A stretch of DNA of 50,583 nt from a virus, in IMG/VR virus record IMGVR_UViG_3300030333_007623, positions 1-50,583 of that record; one strand, 5' to 3'. The notes beneath the pieces are model-generated. The model was not told where the DNA came from. It searched no databases and was given only the letters and a program-made list of their open reading frames with translations. The number at the start of each line of letters is the position of its first letter. The first letter of the stretch is position 1. Both the position numbers and the translations under genes were made by a program. Below, in pieces: positions 5,419 to 13,603 of the stretch.

Positions 5419-7319
5419 AAGTAGTCTTTATCAATACGATCTTTCATATTATGAATATAATTAGAGAACTTTTGAGTAGTTAAATACGGGGTAAATACTA
5501 TTGCAAAATGTTCTTTAGCTTGCCCGGCGCCTTCCAAAGATAAGGAATTATCAAAAGATTCTGCGTAAGGTATAGTTTTATGGACGTATTCATTTGCCCA
5601 TAGCAAAGAATTGTTTTCCGGCTTAGTAGAAACATACAAGTTATACTCCGGATACTTTTCTTTTATAGACTTAAATAGAGAGGTAGAAAGAAAAACGTCT
5701 TTCTTTGACCCGGGCATAATAAAAAGAACGCGTTTACCATCATCATCTTTATCTAAAAGATCTTCCATTTTAACTGGAAAATGTTTTTCGTTATGTTCCT
5801 TCGCAACTTTTCTAAAATAATCTTCTATAGTTTTTCTATCAGCTTTATTAGCTATCTGCTTCATCCAATACTTATATCCATCATCATGAATATTGTTTTC
5901 AGTATTTAATATCTTTTTATATAAAGATAGAATCCACTCAGAATCGTCGGGTATATTTTCCACATAAGCTTCGGGAAAGTTTCTCTTCTTCTCTTCTTTT
6001 ACTTCATCAAAATCGTAAGTAGTCGCTGGAGCATTGTCTATAAAGTCTTCAAATATCTTACCAATAACTTCAACCGAAAATCCATCAATAACCCACTGCC
6101 TAGCCATTTTGCCCATAAACTCAAGCTGGTTTTTAGGCATATTATAAACTTTAAGTAGATTGTTATATATAGACTCTGGGCAGGTGGAAGCTTTTATAAA
6201 CTCTGTCTGATGCTCTGTGTATTTACTCCACTCTAGAGCTATAGAACCAGAACCTTCTTCGCACTGCTCTTCGCCACAGCTATAGTCGGTTACAAGAGTA
6301 ATCAGTTCAGTAAGCTTTGCTTCTTGAATTGGAATTTCCTGACCGCCGCTTGTAAATGGATGACAATAAACATCCATTAAATTATAAATTTCGTTTAGCT
6401 GAGACTCACTAACGCCTCCACCTACGTTAGTGGTTCCCATGCTTTTTTCCGCACCGCAAAGATCACACTTCTGCTCTTGTCCAACATACGGCTTAACCTT
6501 GTATCCGTAGCAAGACTTACAATAGTATGTTGTTAAGATGTCATCTTTATTTACTCCGTGCTCATCAGCGAGCTTGTGGATATTCCAACCTTCACCCCAG
6601 TGAGTATGCAATAGTAGTTTGGACTTGGGTACATCCTTTTGAAATTTTTTGAACCCTTCCATCAAGTTAGGGACAGATTTTCTTAATTGATTACGAAAAA
6701 CAAACCCGACAATGTAATCATCGTCAGATATGTTATTATTTGCCCTTAACTGCTTCCTTTTTTCGTCATCTAATCTGTAAAAATTTTTAGTTTCAAGGCA
6801 ACCATGAACAGTTTTTACATGATTATGCCCTTTTTCATGCAGGGCTTTAGTCGCAAAATTACTCCATATCCAATAATTTTTTATTTTTGGCGCCTTTTCA
6901 ACGGCGGAAGGAAGAATTGGAAGTGAATCTAAAGTAGTCCAAATTACAGAACTGATTTCATTGAACCAAGGCTTATCTATTGCAAAATCAACCCCCCAAA
7001 TATCCTGCACTGCAATATAAACATCTGGTTTTTCCTGCTTGATTACTTGATCAATTAAATATGCTCCATAGCTTGCCATTCTCGCCTGACCGGGATCTTT
7101 ACCAATTTGAGCCTGCTGGTTTGGGTCATCTGGCAGCGTGCCTATGGATTTCCAAGGGGTTCTTTGTAAGGCTGGGGTTGAATATGCGTTCCCACAGCAA
7201 TAACTTACTATATCATATTTTCCAGTTTTATATAAGTAAGAAAGAAGGGCCTTGGTGTTTCTACCAAAGCCTGTCTTCGCCAGAGCCGAGTCTGATTGGA
7301 ATAGAACCTTCTTCTTCAC
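5406..7319 (-). CDS. multidomain glycosyltransferase: GT4 + zinc ribbon + DUF4214-like + GT9 N-half
   Basis: A 637-residue fusion. Residues 1-420 are GT-B/GT4-like: DSALAKTGFGRNTKAL at the start and a donor-site segment near MDVYCHPFTSGGQEIPIQEA. A zinc ribbon (CKSC at about 269-272, CDLC at about 286-289) is inserted in the donor domain. Residues about 462-510 (ILSLYKKIL, DDGYKYWMKQI) resemble DUF4214. Residues about 528-637 begin RVLFIMPGSKKDVFLSTSLF, like the N-terminal half of GT9. The next gene supplies the missing half. It likely builds a glycan together with its neighbour; the substrate is unknown. Confidence 0.7.
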   Translation of the reverse strand: MKKKVLFQSDSALAKTGFGRNTKALLSYLYKTGKYDIVSYCCGNAYSTPALQRTPWKSIGTLPDDPNQQAQIGKDPGQARMASYGAYLIDQVIKQEKPDVYIAVQDIWGVDFAIDKPWFNEISSVIWTTLDSLPILPSAVEKAPKIKNYWIWSNFATKALHEKGHNHVKTVHGCLETKNFYRLDDEKRKQLRANNNISDDDYIVGFVFRNQLRKSVPNLMEGFKKFQKDVPKSKLLLHTHWGEGWNIHKLADEHGVNKDDILTTYYCKSCYGYKVKPYVGQEQKCDLCGAEKSMGTTNVGGGVSESQLNEIYNLMDVYCHPFTSGGQEIPIQEAKLTELITLVTDYSCGEEQCEEGSGSIALEWSKYTEHQTEFIKASTCPESIYNNLLKVYNMPKNQLEFMGKMARQWVIDGFSVEVIGKIFEDFIDNAPATTYDFDEVKEEKKRNFPEAYVENIPDDSEWILSLYKKILNTENNIHDDGYKYWMKQIANKADRKTIEDYFRKVAKEHNEKHFPVKMEDLLDKDDDGKRVLFIMPGSKKDVFLSTSLFKSIKEKYPEYNLYVSTKPENNSLLWANEYVHKTIPYAESFDNSLSLEGAGQAKEHFAIVFTPYLTTQKFSNYIHNMKDRIDKDYLCTF

Positions 7320-7804
7320 GGATTATTTTTAGCCGCAATGCTTTTAGCAATAGCTTCGTTATTCTCTTTTATAGAAGAAGATGAATACATACTTAAAGCC
7401 GTCAGAAGAAATTGTTTTAGGAACTTAGACTCTCCGAAAGTGAAACCGATAGAATAACTTTTCTTTTCTCCTTCTTTGGGCATTTTAGTCAGAGTGAAAG
7501 CAAAGCCCTCCTTCTTGTCATCCTTAATCTTTGGCTTAAAAGAAAATGAAGTATTCTCCTTGGGAGTTTTATGAAAGCTTGAGAACTCTCTACCGCTCTC
7601 GATACAATCAATAAATGATCCTATCTCGCTGGGAGTGAATTTGCAAGCGGAGCGAGTTTTCGTGTCAAATTTACCCTTAGCATTTTCCGCGTCCCAACTT
7701 AACTGCTTCAGCAGTTGCACATAAAAAGACTTGTCGCTCGTATTGTAAGAAAAACTACAACAGCACCCAGTATTCCATTGATTTGGTTTATAAAAATGAA
7801 TCAT
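7316..7804 (-). CDS. conserved-looking phage protein, possibly ssDNA-binding
   Basis: A 162-residue protein with a Ser-rich acidic/amide tail. The alternating beta-like segments (GFAFTLTKM, KSYSIGFTFGES) followed by a C-terminal helix suggest a compact beta-rich fold such as the Whirly/PC4 class of single-strand binders, but this is a structural guess. It lies directly downstream of the polymerase gene with its own promoter-like sequence (7817-7846). A binder needed in quantity at the fork would fit. I cannot assign a family. Confidence 0.6.
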   Translation of the reverse strand: MIHFYKPNQWNTGCCCSFSYNTSDKSFYVQLLKQLSWDAENAKGKFDTKTRSACKFTPSEIGSFIDCIESGREFSSFHKTPKENTSFSFKPKIKDDKKEGFAFTLTKMPKEGEKKSYSIGFTFGESKFLKQFLLTALSMYSSSSIKENNEAIAKSIAAKNNP

Positions 7805-7816
7805 AAACTACGCTAT

Positions 7817-7846
7817 ATTATATCAAAAATAGCATAGTTAGTCCAA
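7817..7846 (-). promoter_or_regulatory. predicted sigma-70 promoter
   Basis: Minus strand: TTGGAC at 7846-7841, an 18-base spacer and TATAAT at 7822-7817. It sits at the end of the polymerase gene and would start transcripts only a few bases before the ATG at 7804. The -10 continues as TATAATATAG, the same ten bases as in the promoter at 1225-1253. Confidence 0.45.
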
Positions 7847-10489
7847 ATTTTTCTCGTCATTCTTAAGCTGTCCTAACTTCATGTATATTTTAGAATCTTG
7901 GACAGTGACAAAATTAGCAAAGACTCCGTCATCAGACTTAACGCCCCTTACCCAAACAATATTCTTCTTAGCTGGAAGCCCCTTGTTTTGTTCAATGCAG
8001 TCATCTATCCCTCTGCCTCTTTTGTTGTTAAAAATCAAAACATCTATCGAGTCAGTCTCATCTCCGATTTCAAACTTAACGTATTCATTACCGTTCTTAG
8101 AGACTTTTACTCCCGTGCAATCCGTCACAGAACCCGCGAAGCAAACCTTAGACTTCGGGCCTCTAGCCCTCACTTCTGCTATTTGAAGAAGATCTCGGTT
8201 TTTATCCAAAAATATATCTCTCAAGGAAACACCATGAGTATAACCCAAAAGCTCGTTTTCGTAATACCAATTAGCAAATCTTTCATTGCTATGATTTATA
8301 TCATATATTCTTTTATACGGAGTAAATTTCTTGCGTATAGTTTCTATCCTAGACTCTTTAATGAACGGCTTGCCATTTTCATCCATGCCTACCTTCATTT
8401 TATTTATGACATTGATTAGATCATTATTGCCCTGCTCCGCAAACTGCATTGCTATGACCCTCTCCCTAGATGTCATTATTTTCCAAAGCTGAAATTCAAG
8501 AACTACTTTGCTCCGGCTCTGCTTGCCTCCTACGTCCAAAGCTCCAGCTTGAATTAGAGCCGAAAGAACTCCCATATTTATCCCTGCCTCAGTGGAAGCT
8601 TGAAAAACTTGAAACTTATTATAGCTAGACGCCTTGAAGTTATTAAGTTTTTTAATAGAAGAGTTAGATATACCTTTAATAGAAGTTAAACCGAATCTTA
8701 TATTATCACCTTCGATAGCAAAATCATCTTTAGACTTAACTACATCCGGCCTTAGTAGCTCGATATTAAAATGAATTAGCTCTCTGTTTATTTTAGATAT
8801 TTCATCTATTGGGTCTGGCTCGAACTTACTCATCTGAAGCAGAGCGAGGAAGAACTCTTTCGGATGGTTAAACTTGAGATAAACAGTAGTCGCTGCTAAA
8901 GCGGCGTAAGCTATCGAGTGAGACTTATTAAAAGAATAGTTAGCTGAGTCTTCTAGAACTTGCCATAAAATATCACCAATTTCTTTATCAAGATTATTTT
9001 CTTTAACCTTGTCTTTAATTTTCTTCTTCCACTTTTTAACCTCATTAACCTTCTTCTTCCCTACAATCCGGCGTAATAACTCTGCTTCATCAAGACTAAA
9101 ACCAATCTTATGAGCCATTTTCATCATCTGCTCTTGATAGAGGCAGACGCCGCCAGTACTGCCCAGTATATCATCAAAATACGGATGAATAACTTCATAG
9201 GTATCGTTATTGGTATAATTAGCGTATTGGTCTGTGAACTGCATGGCTCCCGGCCTTGCTAACGCTAATACCGCGCTGAGTTCTTCAAGGTTTTTGGGCT
9301 TTACCTTTTTACAGACTTCGTAGTTAGCGCGAGCCTCTACTTGAAAAATGCCGTGAGGCTGTTTTAAGTCGTATAGATTCTGATAAATACTTTCATGATC
9401 TAAATCTATATCTTCTACATTTATACCAATAAATTTACAAGCTTGATCTACGACAGATACAGTTCTTAGTCCTAGCACATCCAACTTGACGTTGAACATC
9501 TGCGACCAGTCCATATTGTAAGCAGAAATTTTTTCTTTATCAGAGTCAAGTTCTATTGGGCAACTTTTTACAATATCATCATATGACAGCAATATAGCAG
9601 AAGGGTGGACTCCCTTATTTTTAACTAATCCTTTTATTTTTTGAGCTGTCTCAAAAGTCCTAGGATTGTTGTCGCACCAATTTTTAAAGTCATCAACTTC
9701 ATCATAGGCCTCTGATATGTCCTTAACTTGGCCAAATACTTTGGGTATCATAGCGGAGACATGATTCATTTCTGTCTCAGATTTGTCCTCGACAGTTTTA
9801 CCGCACTCCTTCATAACCAACTTACCGCTCAAAGTGTTAAGAGTTCTTATCTTGCAGGTCTTACCTTCAAACTCTTCTTCTAGATACTTGAGAACCTGCT
9901 TTCTTTTGTAGTAGCAGACATCCATATCTACGTCGCACATCAAGGAGCCGTCTAGATATGTAACTCCTTTGATTACTTTTTTCTTGGCTCGAATCTTTGA
10001 GACAAATCTCTCAAAAAATAAATCATATTTAACAGAGTCAATTTTAGTAACTCCAAGAAGATAAAGCACAAAGCTTCCAGCCGCAGAGCCTCGACCTAGT
10101 CCTATGGGAATATCAGATGTGTTGCAGTAGTGAATTACCTTCCAGACTAAAAGTATATAATCTACGAAACCTAATTCTTTTAGGATTTCTAGTTCATAGT
10201 AAATCCTATCAGTATATTTTTTATGCTCTGCCGTACCTCTCTTTATATTGAGCTTTTTAAACCCTTTTTGACAGAGCGCGATAAGAAAATCGTAAGTATT
10301 TTTTACTTTTTCTGGATTGTCTATCAGCTCTAGGTACTCTGGCTGAACATCAAATTTCGGTAGGCGCACGCCATGTATTTCTAGATCTAAATTGCTTAGA
10401 TCTTTCGCGAAGCTACTCTTTCTTTTTTCTAGGTCTGCCGCGCTTCTTTTTTGGCGGCTCTGACTTTTCTTGCCCTCTGCTATCTCCAT
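7838..10489 (-). CDS. dnaE: DNA polymerase III alpha subunit, polymerase part (PHP domain encoded separately)
   Basis: An 883-residue family C polymerase that copies the genome. The palm is recognised from PIGLGRGSAAGSFVLYLLG (about 127-145), the catalytic Asp cluster CDVDMDV (about 189-195) and the third Asp in VKLDVLGLRT (about 334). The C-terminal part has a helix-hairpin-helix (FGLTSIKGIS) and an OB-fold (VCFAGSVTDCTG to IDVLIF). Bacterial DnaE is about 1,160 residues because it begins with a PHP domain; here that domain is the separate gene at 11814-12626. The first 30 residues are basic and probably disordered, and the start overlaps the AT-hook gene by 77 bases. It closes the replication operon. 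Confidence 0.92.
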   Translation of the reverse strand: MEIAEGKKSQSRQKRSAADLEKRKSSFAKDLSNLDLEIHGVRLPKFDVQPEYLELIDNPEKVKNTYDFLIALCQKGFKKLNIKRGTAEHKKYTDRIYYELEILKELGFVDYILLVWKVIHYCNTSDIPIGLGRGSAAGSFVLYLLGVTKIDSVKYDLFFERFVSKIRAKKKVIKGVTYLDGSLMCDVDMDVCYYKRKQVLKYLEEEFEGKTCKIRTLNTLSGKLVMKECGKTVEDKSETEMNHVSAMIPKVFGQVKDISEAYDEVDDFKNWCDNNPRTFETAQKIKGLVKNKGVHPSAILLSYDDIVKSCPIELDSDKEKISAYNMDWSQMFNVKLDVLGLRTVSVVDQACKFIGINVEDIDLDHESIYQNLYDLKQPHGIFQVEARANYEVCKKVKPKNLEELSAVLALARPGAMQFTDQYANYTNNDTYEVIHPYFDDILGSTGGVCLYQEQMMKMAHKIGFSLDEAELLRRIVGKKKVNEVKKWKKKIKDKVKENNLDKEIGDILWQVLEDSANYSFNKSHSIAYAALAATTVYLKFNHPKEFFLALLQMSKFEPDPIDEISKINRELIHFNIELLRPDVVKSKDDFAIEGDNIRFGLTSIKGISNSSIKKLNNFKASSYNKFQVFQASTEAGINMGVLSALIQAGALDVGGKQSRSKVVLEFQLWKIMTSRERVIAMQFAEQGNNDLINVINKMKVGMDENGKPFIKESRIETIRKKFTPYKRIYDINHSNERFANWYYENELLGYTHGVSLRDIFLDKNRDLLQIAEVRARGPKSKVCFAGSVTDCTGVKVSKNGNEYVKFEIGDETDSIDVLIFNNKRGRGIDDCIEQNKGLPAKKNIVWVRGVKSDDGVFANFVTVQDSKIYMKLGQLKNDEKNLD

Positions 10490-10679
10490 CTTCCAGTATA
10501 ATTTGGTCTAATCTGTTTCTTAGAACTTTTAAAGTGTCCTTACTCTCCTCTTCAAACCTGTAAAAAAAATCTACTTTATCTTGCTTGCCTCCTTTTCTGA
10601 GGACTAAAATAGCATAGTCGACATCAGATTCCTCTGACAGCTTTTCTATCAAATCATAAGCAAAATCCATGCTAGGCAT
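10413..10679 (-). CDS. small AT-hook protein, 88 aa
   Basis: An 88-residue protein with a mixed helix/strand N-terminal part (1-65) and a basic C-terminal tail KKKRGRPRKKKE. The RGRP core is the classic AT-hook that binds the minor groove of AT-rich DNA. It sits between the DnaQ-like exonuclease and the polymerase and overlaps the polymerase start by 77 bases. A role tethering the replisome to DNA, or a nucleoid-type function, is plausible but inferred only from the tail and position. Confidence 0.7.
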   Translation of the reverse strand: MPSMDFAYDLIEKLSEESDVDYAILVLRKGGKQDKVDFFYRFEEESKDTLKVLRNRLDQIILEDGDSRGQEKSEPPKKKRGRPRKKKE

Positions 10680-10695
10680 ATAATGTATTATATAC

Positions 10696-11340
10696 CTAAA
10701 TTCTGCTCATATCAATTTTAAGTTTGTTCCAAACCTTCAAATTCAACTCTAAATCATTTATTGCATCATGCAAAGTCTCGTAATTATGATTGATGTTGTA
10801 ATATTTGCCAAGCTCGGACAGGGACGTTCTGATACCTTTAGACCGATAGCTTAAAAGGCGATATTGATAATCAAAGAAATCTTCTTCTTCCTTTTTAAAA
10901 TAATATTCAGACCTTATCCCTCTTCCTATAGCTAATGTATCTACGCTTTTTTCAAATAAATGATCATACGGCTTATCGTAAATCTTGCACCATTCTCGGA
11001 TTAGATACATATCAAACCCAAGTATGTTATGACCCACAATGTAATCACAATCATCCAGCCACTCGTAAACCGTGGGAAATATTTCCGACTCAGGCTTAGC
11101 TAATTTATTAAACTTTTTTTGATCAAACCTTGTGATTCTGGCAGCTTCATCAGAGATTTTTAAGCCACAGTCCCACTTAACCATCTCATCAAACCTATCT
11201 TGAATCTTATTCTCAACAACCCGTATCATTCCAACCTGCCAAGGTCGGTTGTTGTAAAAATTTAGATTAACATTAAAAGTCTCCAAATCCATGAAGACAA
11301 GTTTTTTGCCGTTAGACTTTTTAAAAAAATCGTTATCCAT
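10696..11340 (-). CDS. DnaQ-like 3'-5' exonuclease (DEDDh)
   Basis: A 214-residue proofreading-type exonuclease. Exo I is FMDLETFN (catalytic Asp and Glu near residue 18), Exo II is YIVGHNILGFDMYLI (Asp near 110) and Exo III is LHDAINDLEL (His and Asp near 191-196), giving the DEDDh set. It lies between the PHP and polymerase genes, overlapping the upstream nuclease by 8 bases, and probably edits for the split polymerase III alpha, as DnaQ does for DnaE. It also resembles RNase T or phage DexA-type exonucleases, so an RNA or tail-trimming role is not excluded. Confidence 0.85.
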   Translation of the reverse strand: MDNDFFKKSNGKKLVFMDLETFNVNLNFYNNRPWQVGMIRVVENKIQDRFDEMVKWDCGLKISDEAARITRFDQKKFNKLAKPESEIFPTVYEWLDDCDYIVGHNILGFDMYLIREWCKIYDKPYDHLFEKSVDTLAIGRGIRSEYYFKKEEEDFFDYQYRLLSYRSKGIRTSLSELGKYYNINHNYETLHDAINDLELNLKVWNKLKIDMSRI

Positions 11341-11827
11341 TTAATTCTCTGGCTGGGACGTTATAACAATCTGCTTTGAAATAAAATTTCCTATTATAAG
11401 AAGACTCAGGATCGTAATCGCCTTCTTTGTAAAACTTAGCTTTCTGATAAAACTCAGACTTTTTTATTTTACCAAGATACCAAGCATAGCTCAAGTCCTT
11501 CATTACGCTGATGAAAGCGTATTCATCGCAGTTTTGATTAGGATTAAAGTCTGCTACTGTGCAGTTATAGTTTAATTGAGGAGGGACAGTCCTCTCCTTG
11601 GTTTTTACATCGACTGTAAAATGACCAGAGCAAGGGTTATGATATACTAGGTCGTAATCATAGGTATCCTTTATTTCGCCGCCTAGAACGTGCTTGGCAA
11701 CTTCTTCGCCGATGTATGCTACTAAAGCTCCTTCACCTTTTCTGATGGAGTTATTCAGCAAAGGTAGCTTGTCGGCCCTTTCTTGCGCCCTGTCTATTAG
11801 TTGTTGTGATAGTTTAAATCTTTTCAT
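11333..11827 (-). CDS. predicted PD-(D/E)XK nuclease-like protein
   Basis: Using the ATG at 11827 (MKRFKLSQQL) gives 164 residues. An upstream start at 11869 would overlap the PHP gene more deeply without adding a domain. The candidate active site is YDYDLVYH, then TVDVKTKE, matching the D-x(n)-D/E-x-K pattern, preceded by the helix GEGALVAYIGEEVAKHVLGG. Such nucleases cut DNA in recombination or replication repair. Its place between the PHP and exonuclease genes suggests a role at the fork. No sequence specificity can be inferred. Confidence 0.6.
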   Translation of the reverse strand: MKRFKLSQQLIDRAQERADKLPLLNNSIRKGEGALVAYIGEEVAKHVLGGEIKDTYDYDLVYHNPCSGHFTVDVKTKERTVPPQLNYNCTVADFNPNQNCDEYAFISVMKDLSYAWYLGKIKKSEFYQKAKFYKEGDYDPESSYNRKFYFKADCYNVPARELNG

Positions 11828-12626
11828 ACCAGCTTTCAAAACTGAATTCGTTTGAACACATGTGATCAAAATTTGGCTTAGCTAAAGTCTTTTTGGCTCG
11901 GCCGGGATTTGAGTCAGATATGCATCTAAAGGTTAAATAATGTGGAAAATCTGATTTATTTTTGTAATAAATACTTTTAACTTCTTGAGTGCTGTACTTG
12001 TCTCCGCAATATGTTAACACATGATTTCTTAATGATTTATCAAACGGTAGATCATTACTTTCTAAAAAGAATATCGGAGAAAAGTTAGAGAAATCCGGAA
12101 TGATGTTGCTCATACTGAATTTATTTTTATGAATGAAAGAATCATAAAAAGGTATGCACAAAGCTAAATCGTCGTCATTCCAATATTTAAGAAGTAGGTT
12201 ATAATCAACTCTAGGTGCGTAATAAAATCCATCAGTAGAACCAATAGAATAAATCTGCAAAAGTCTCTCGTAACCGCTTTTATTTTTACAAAAGATAATT
12301 ACTTTGAATTCATTTAAGTTGTATTCCTTATCTTTAGATTTTATATCATTACAAAGATTAACCCTCAGACCAAACCTTAAATCAATACCAGCCTCCAAAG
12401 AATTAGTATAACCTTCCAATACTCCGGTCATGCTATCGTCAACCAAATGGAAAGACTTCATCTTGGCCTCGGAGCATATATCAATTATTGAATCGGGACC
12501 TTTCTCGTCAGAGCTCCCAAGCGAATTGAGAGTTAGGATAGACCTACCTATGCTGTAATGAGATTTAAATAGAGGGATAACCTCGGTCATGCCCATGATT
12601 GTAAACGGTGTCTGGAAAATTGTCAA
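11814..12626 (-). CDS. stand-alone PHP domain of DNA polymerase III alpha, degenerate
   Basis: A 270-residue protein resembling the first part of DnaE. FKSHYSIGRSIL matches the first PHP motif, KMKSFHLVDDSMTGVLEG the TDH-x(n)-G motif, GIDLRFGLRVNL the GV-E region, and the C-terminus (STQEVKSIYY onward) the segment that precedes the palm in DnaE. Metal ligands are partly lost: only one His remains in motif 1, and the usual DH is DD. So it is more likely structural than an active phosphoesterase. The polymerase gene starts at the region that follows in DnaE, so the two are complementary halves. The start is TTG at 12626 (TTGA overlap) or ATG at 12596. Confidence 0.7.
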   Translation of the reverse strand: MTIFQTPFTIMGMTEVIPLFKSHYSIGRSILTLNSLGSSDEKGPDSIIDICSEAKMKSFHLVDDSMTGVLEGYTNSLEAGIDLRFGLRVNLCNDIKSKDKEYNLNEFKVIIFCKNKSGYERLLQIYSIGSTDGFYYAPRVDYNLLLKYWNDDDLALCIPFYDSFIHKNKFSMSNIIPDFSNFSPIFFLESNDLPFDKSLRNHVLTYCGDKYSTQEVKSIYYKNKSDFPHYLTFRCISDSNPGRAKKTLAKPNFDHMCSNEFSFESWYEKI

Positions 12627-13603
12627 GCAAAAATATCCAAGTATTCATCCTTCCCTAAATGCCTTGGGCAGCCATCATATTTTTCTTTTTTAATTTTTTG
12701 CCCACTCTCTTTTATTTTTTCAAGCTCATATTTTTTGAAGCTAGACGCAACTTGATTTCCATCTTTGTCACGTAAAGAGTAATAACTATACCCGTCAAGA
12801 TAAGGACAGCGCCATTTTCCTACCTTGCACAGCCAAGAATTTTTTTTGGTATCCGCAGCATAATTAACAGCAGCATCTTCCTCTGTGAAGTTATTTATCT
12901 TAAAAAAAGCATAAGATAGATAATACTCAAATCCCTTGAGCTGTTCGTCTGTAAATTCTACTTGCTGAACGGGGCTTTTGGGGAATCTTAAAAATAAGAA
13001 CTCTGCGGTGGGTTTATAACCCGGCCAATGCTTCTTCGCGGCTAACGTGTAAGTCATCGCTTGGACATTGGAATGCAACTCTTCTCCTCTAAATTTATAT
13101 TTACTACTTTTGTAATCTACAATTTTTACTTTTTTGCCGCGTTTGTAAACAATCGGTTTATCTATAAAGCCCCTTATCTTGTAGACAGGGTCTTTGCCCT
13201 CAAGCAAAAACTCAAGCTCTGGATTATCAACCTTGCCTCCCCACCCAAAAAAGTCATACTTTAGCCCCACCATAATCATATCCCAAACCAACTCAGTATT
13301 TTCTTCGTTAGTCATAGGTAGGTCGGAAGATTTCTCCATCTGGCGCAAATGCTTCATAACGAGCCTAACTACGGCAGGGCTTCCGTCTATAGTGTTAGCT
13401 TTTAAAATTTTATCATAATGCTTCTTATGCTTCTTTTTTACAAGCATTTCAAATACCAAGTGGCACACTGTACCTCTCTGTGCTCCCTCGTTTTGCTTCT
13501 GAGGAAGTTTTAAGTGGTAATTGCACCAATAAGACCAAGAGCAAGTTTCAAGCGTCTTGAGTCTTGATGCCGATAATATTCTTTCTTTTAACTGTTGCGC
13601 CAT
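12623..13603 (-). CDS. RecB/Cas4-like PD-(D/E)XK exonuclease
   Basis: A 326-residue nuclease. LSASRLKTLETCSWSYWC at the N-terminus is the usual RecB/Cas4 opening, RGTVCHLVFE gives the motif His, GFIDKPIV the first Asp, KIVDYKSSK the D-x-K core, and NVQAMTY the conserved Gln-Tyr motif. Cys residues at the N-terminus and a C-terminal group (WLCKVGKWRC, GCPRH) could hold a 4Fe-4S cluster as in Cas4 and AddB; this is a guess from spacing. It probably resects DNA ends for recombination. It overlaps the primase upstream by 16 bases. Confidence 0.8.
   Translation of the reverse strand: MAQQLKERILSASRLKTLETCSWSYWCNYHLKLPQKQNEGAQRGTVCHLVFEMLVKKKHKKHYDKILKANTIDGSPAVVRLVMKHLRQMEKSSDLPMTNEENTELVWDMIMVGLKYDFFGWGGKVDNPELEFLLEGKDPVYKIRGFIDKPIVYKRGKKVKIVDYKSSKYKFRGEELHSNVQAMTYTLAAKKHWPGYKPTAEFLFLRFPKSPVQQVEFTDEQLKGFEYYLSYAFFKINNFTEEDAAVNYAADTKKNSWLCKVGKWRCPYLDGYSYYSLRDKDGNQVASSFKKYELEKIKESGQKIKKEKYDGCPRHLGKDEYLDIFA

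Noticed and set aside
12598-12626. Sigma-70 promoter (TTGACA, 17, TACAAT) before the PHP gene
   Set aside because: It fits the consensus well but lies across the upstream stop and the start of the PHP frame. I could not separate it from chance, so it is not listed as a feature.
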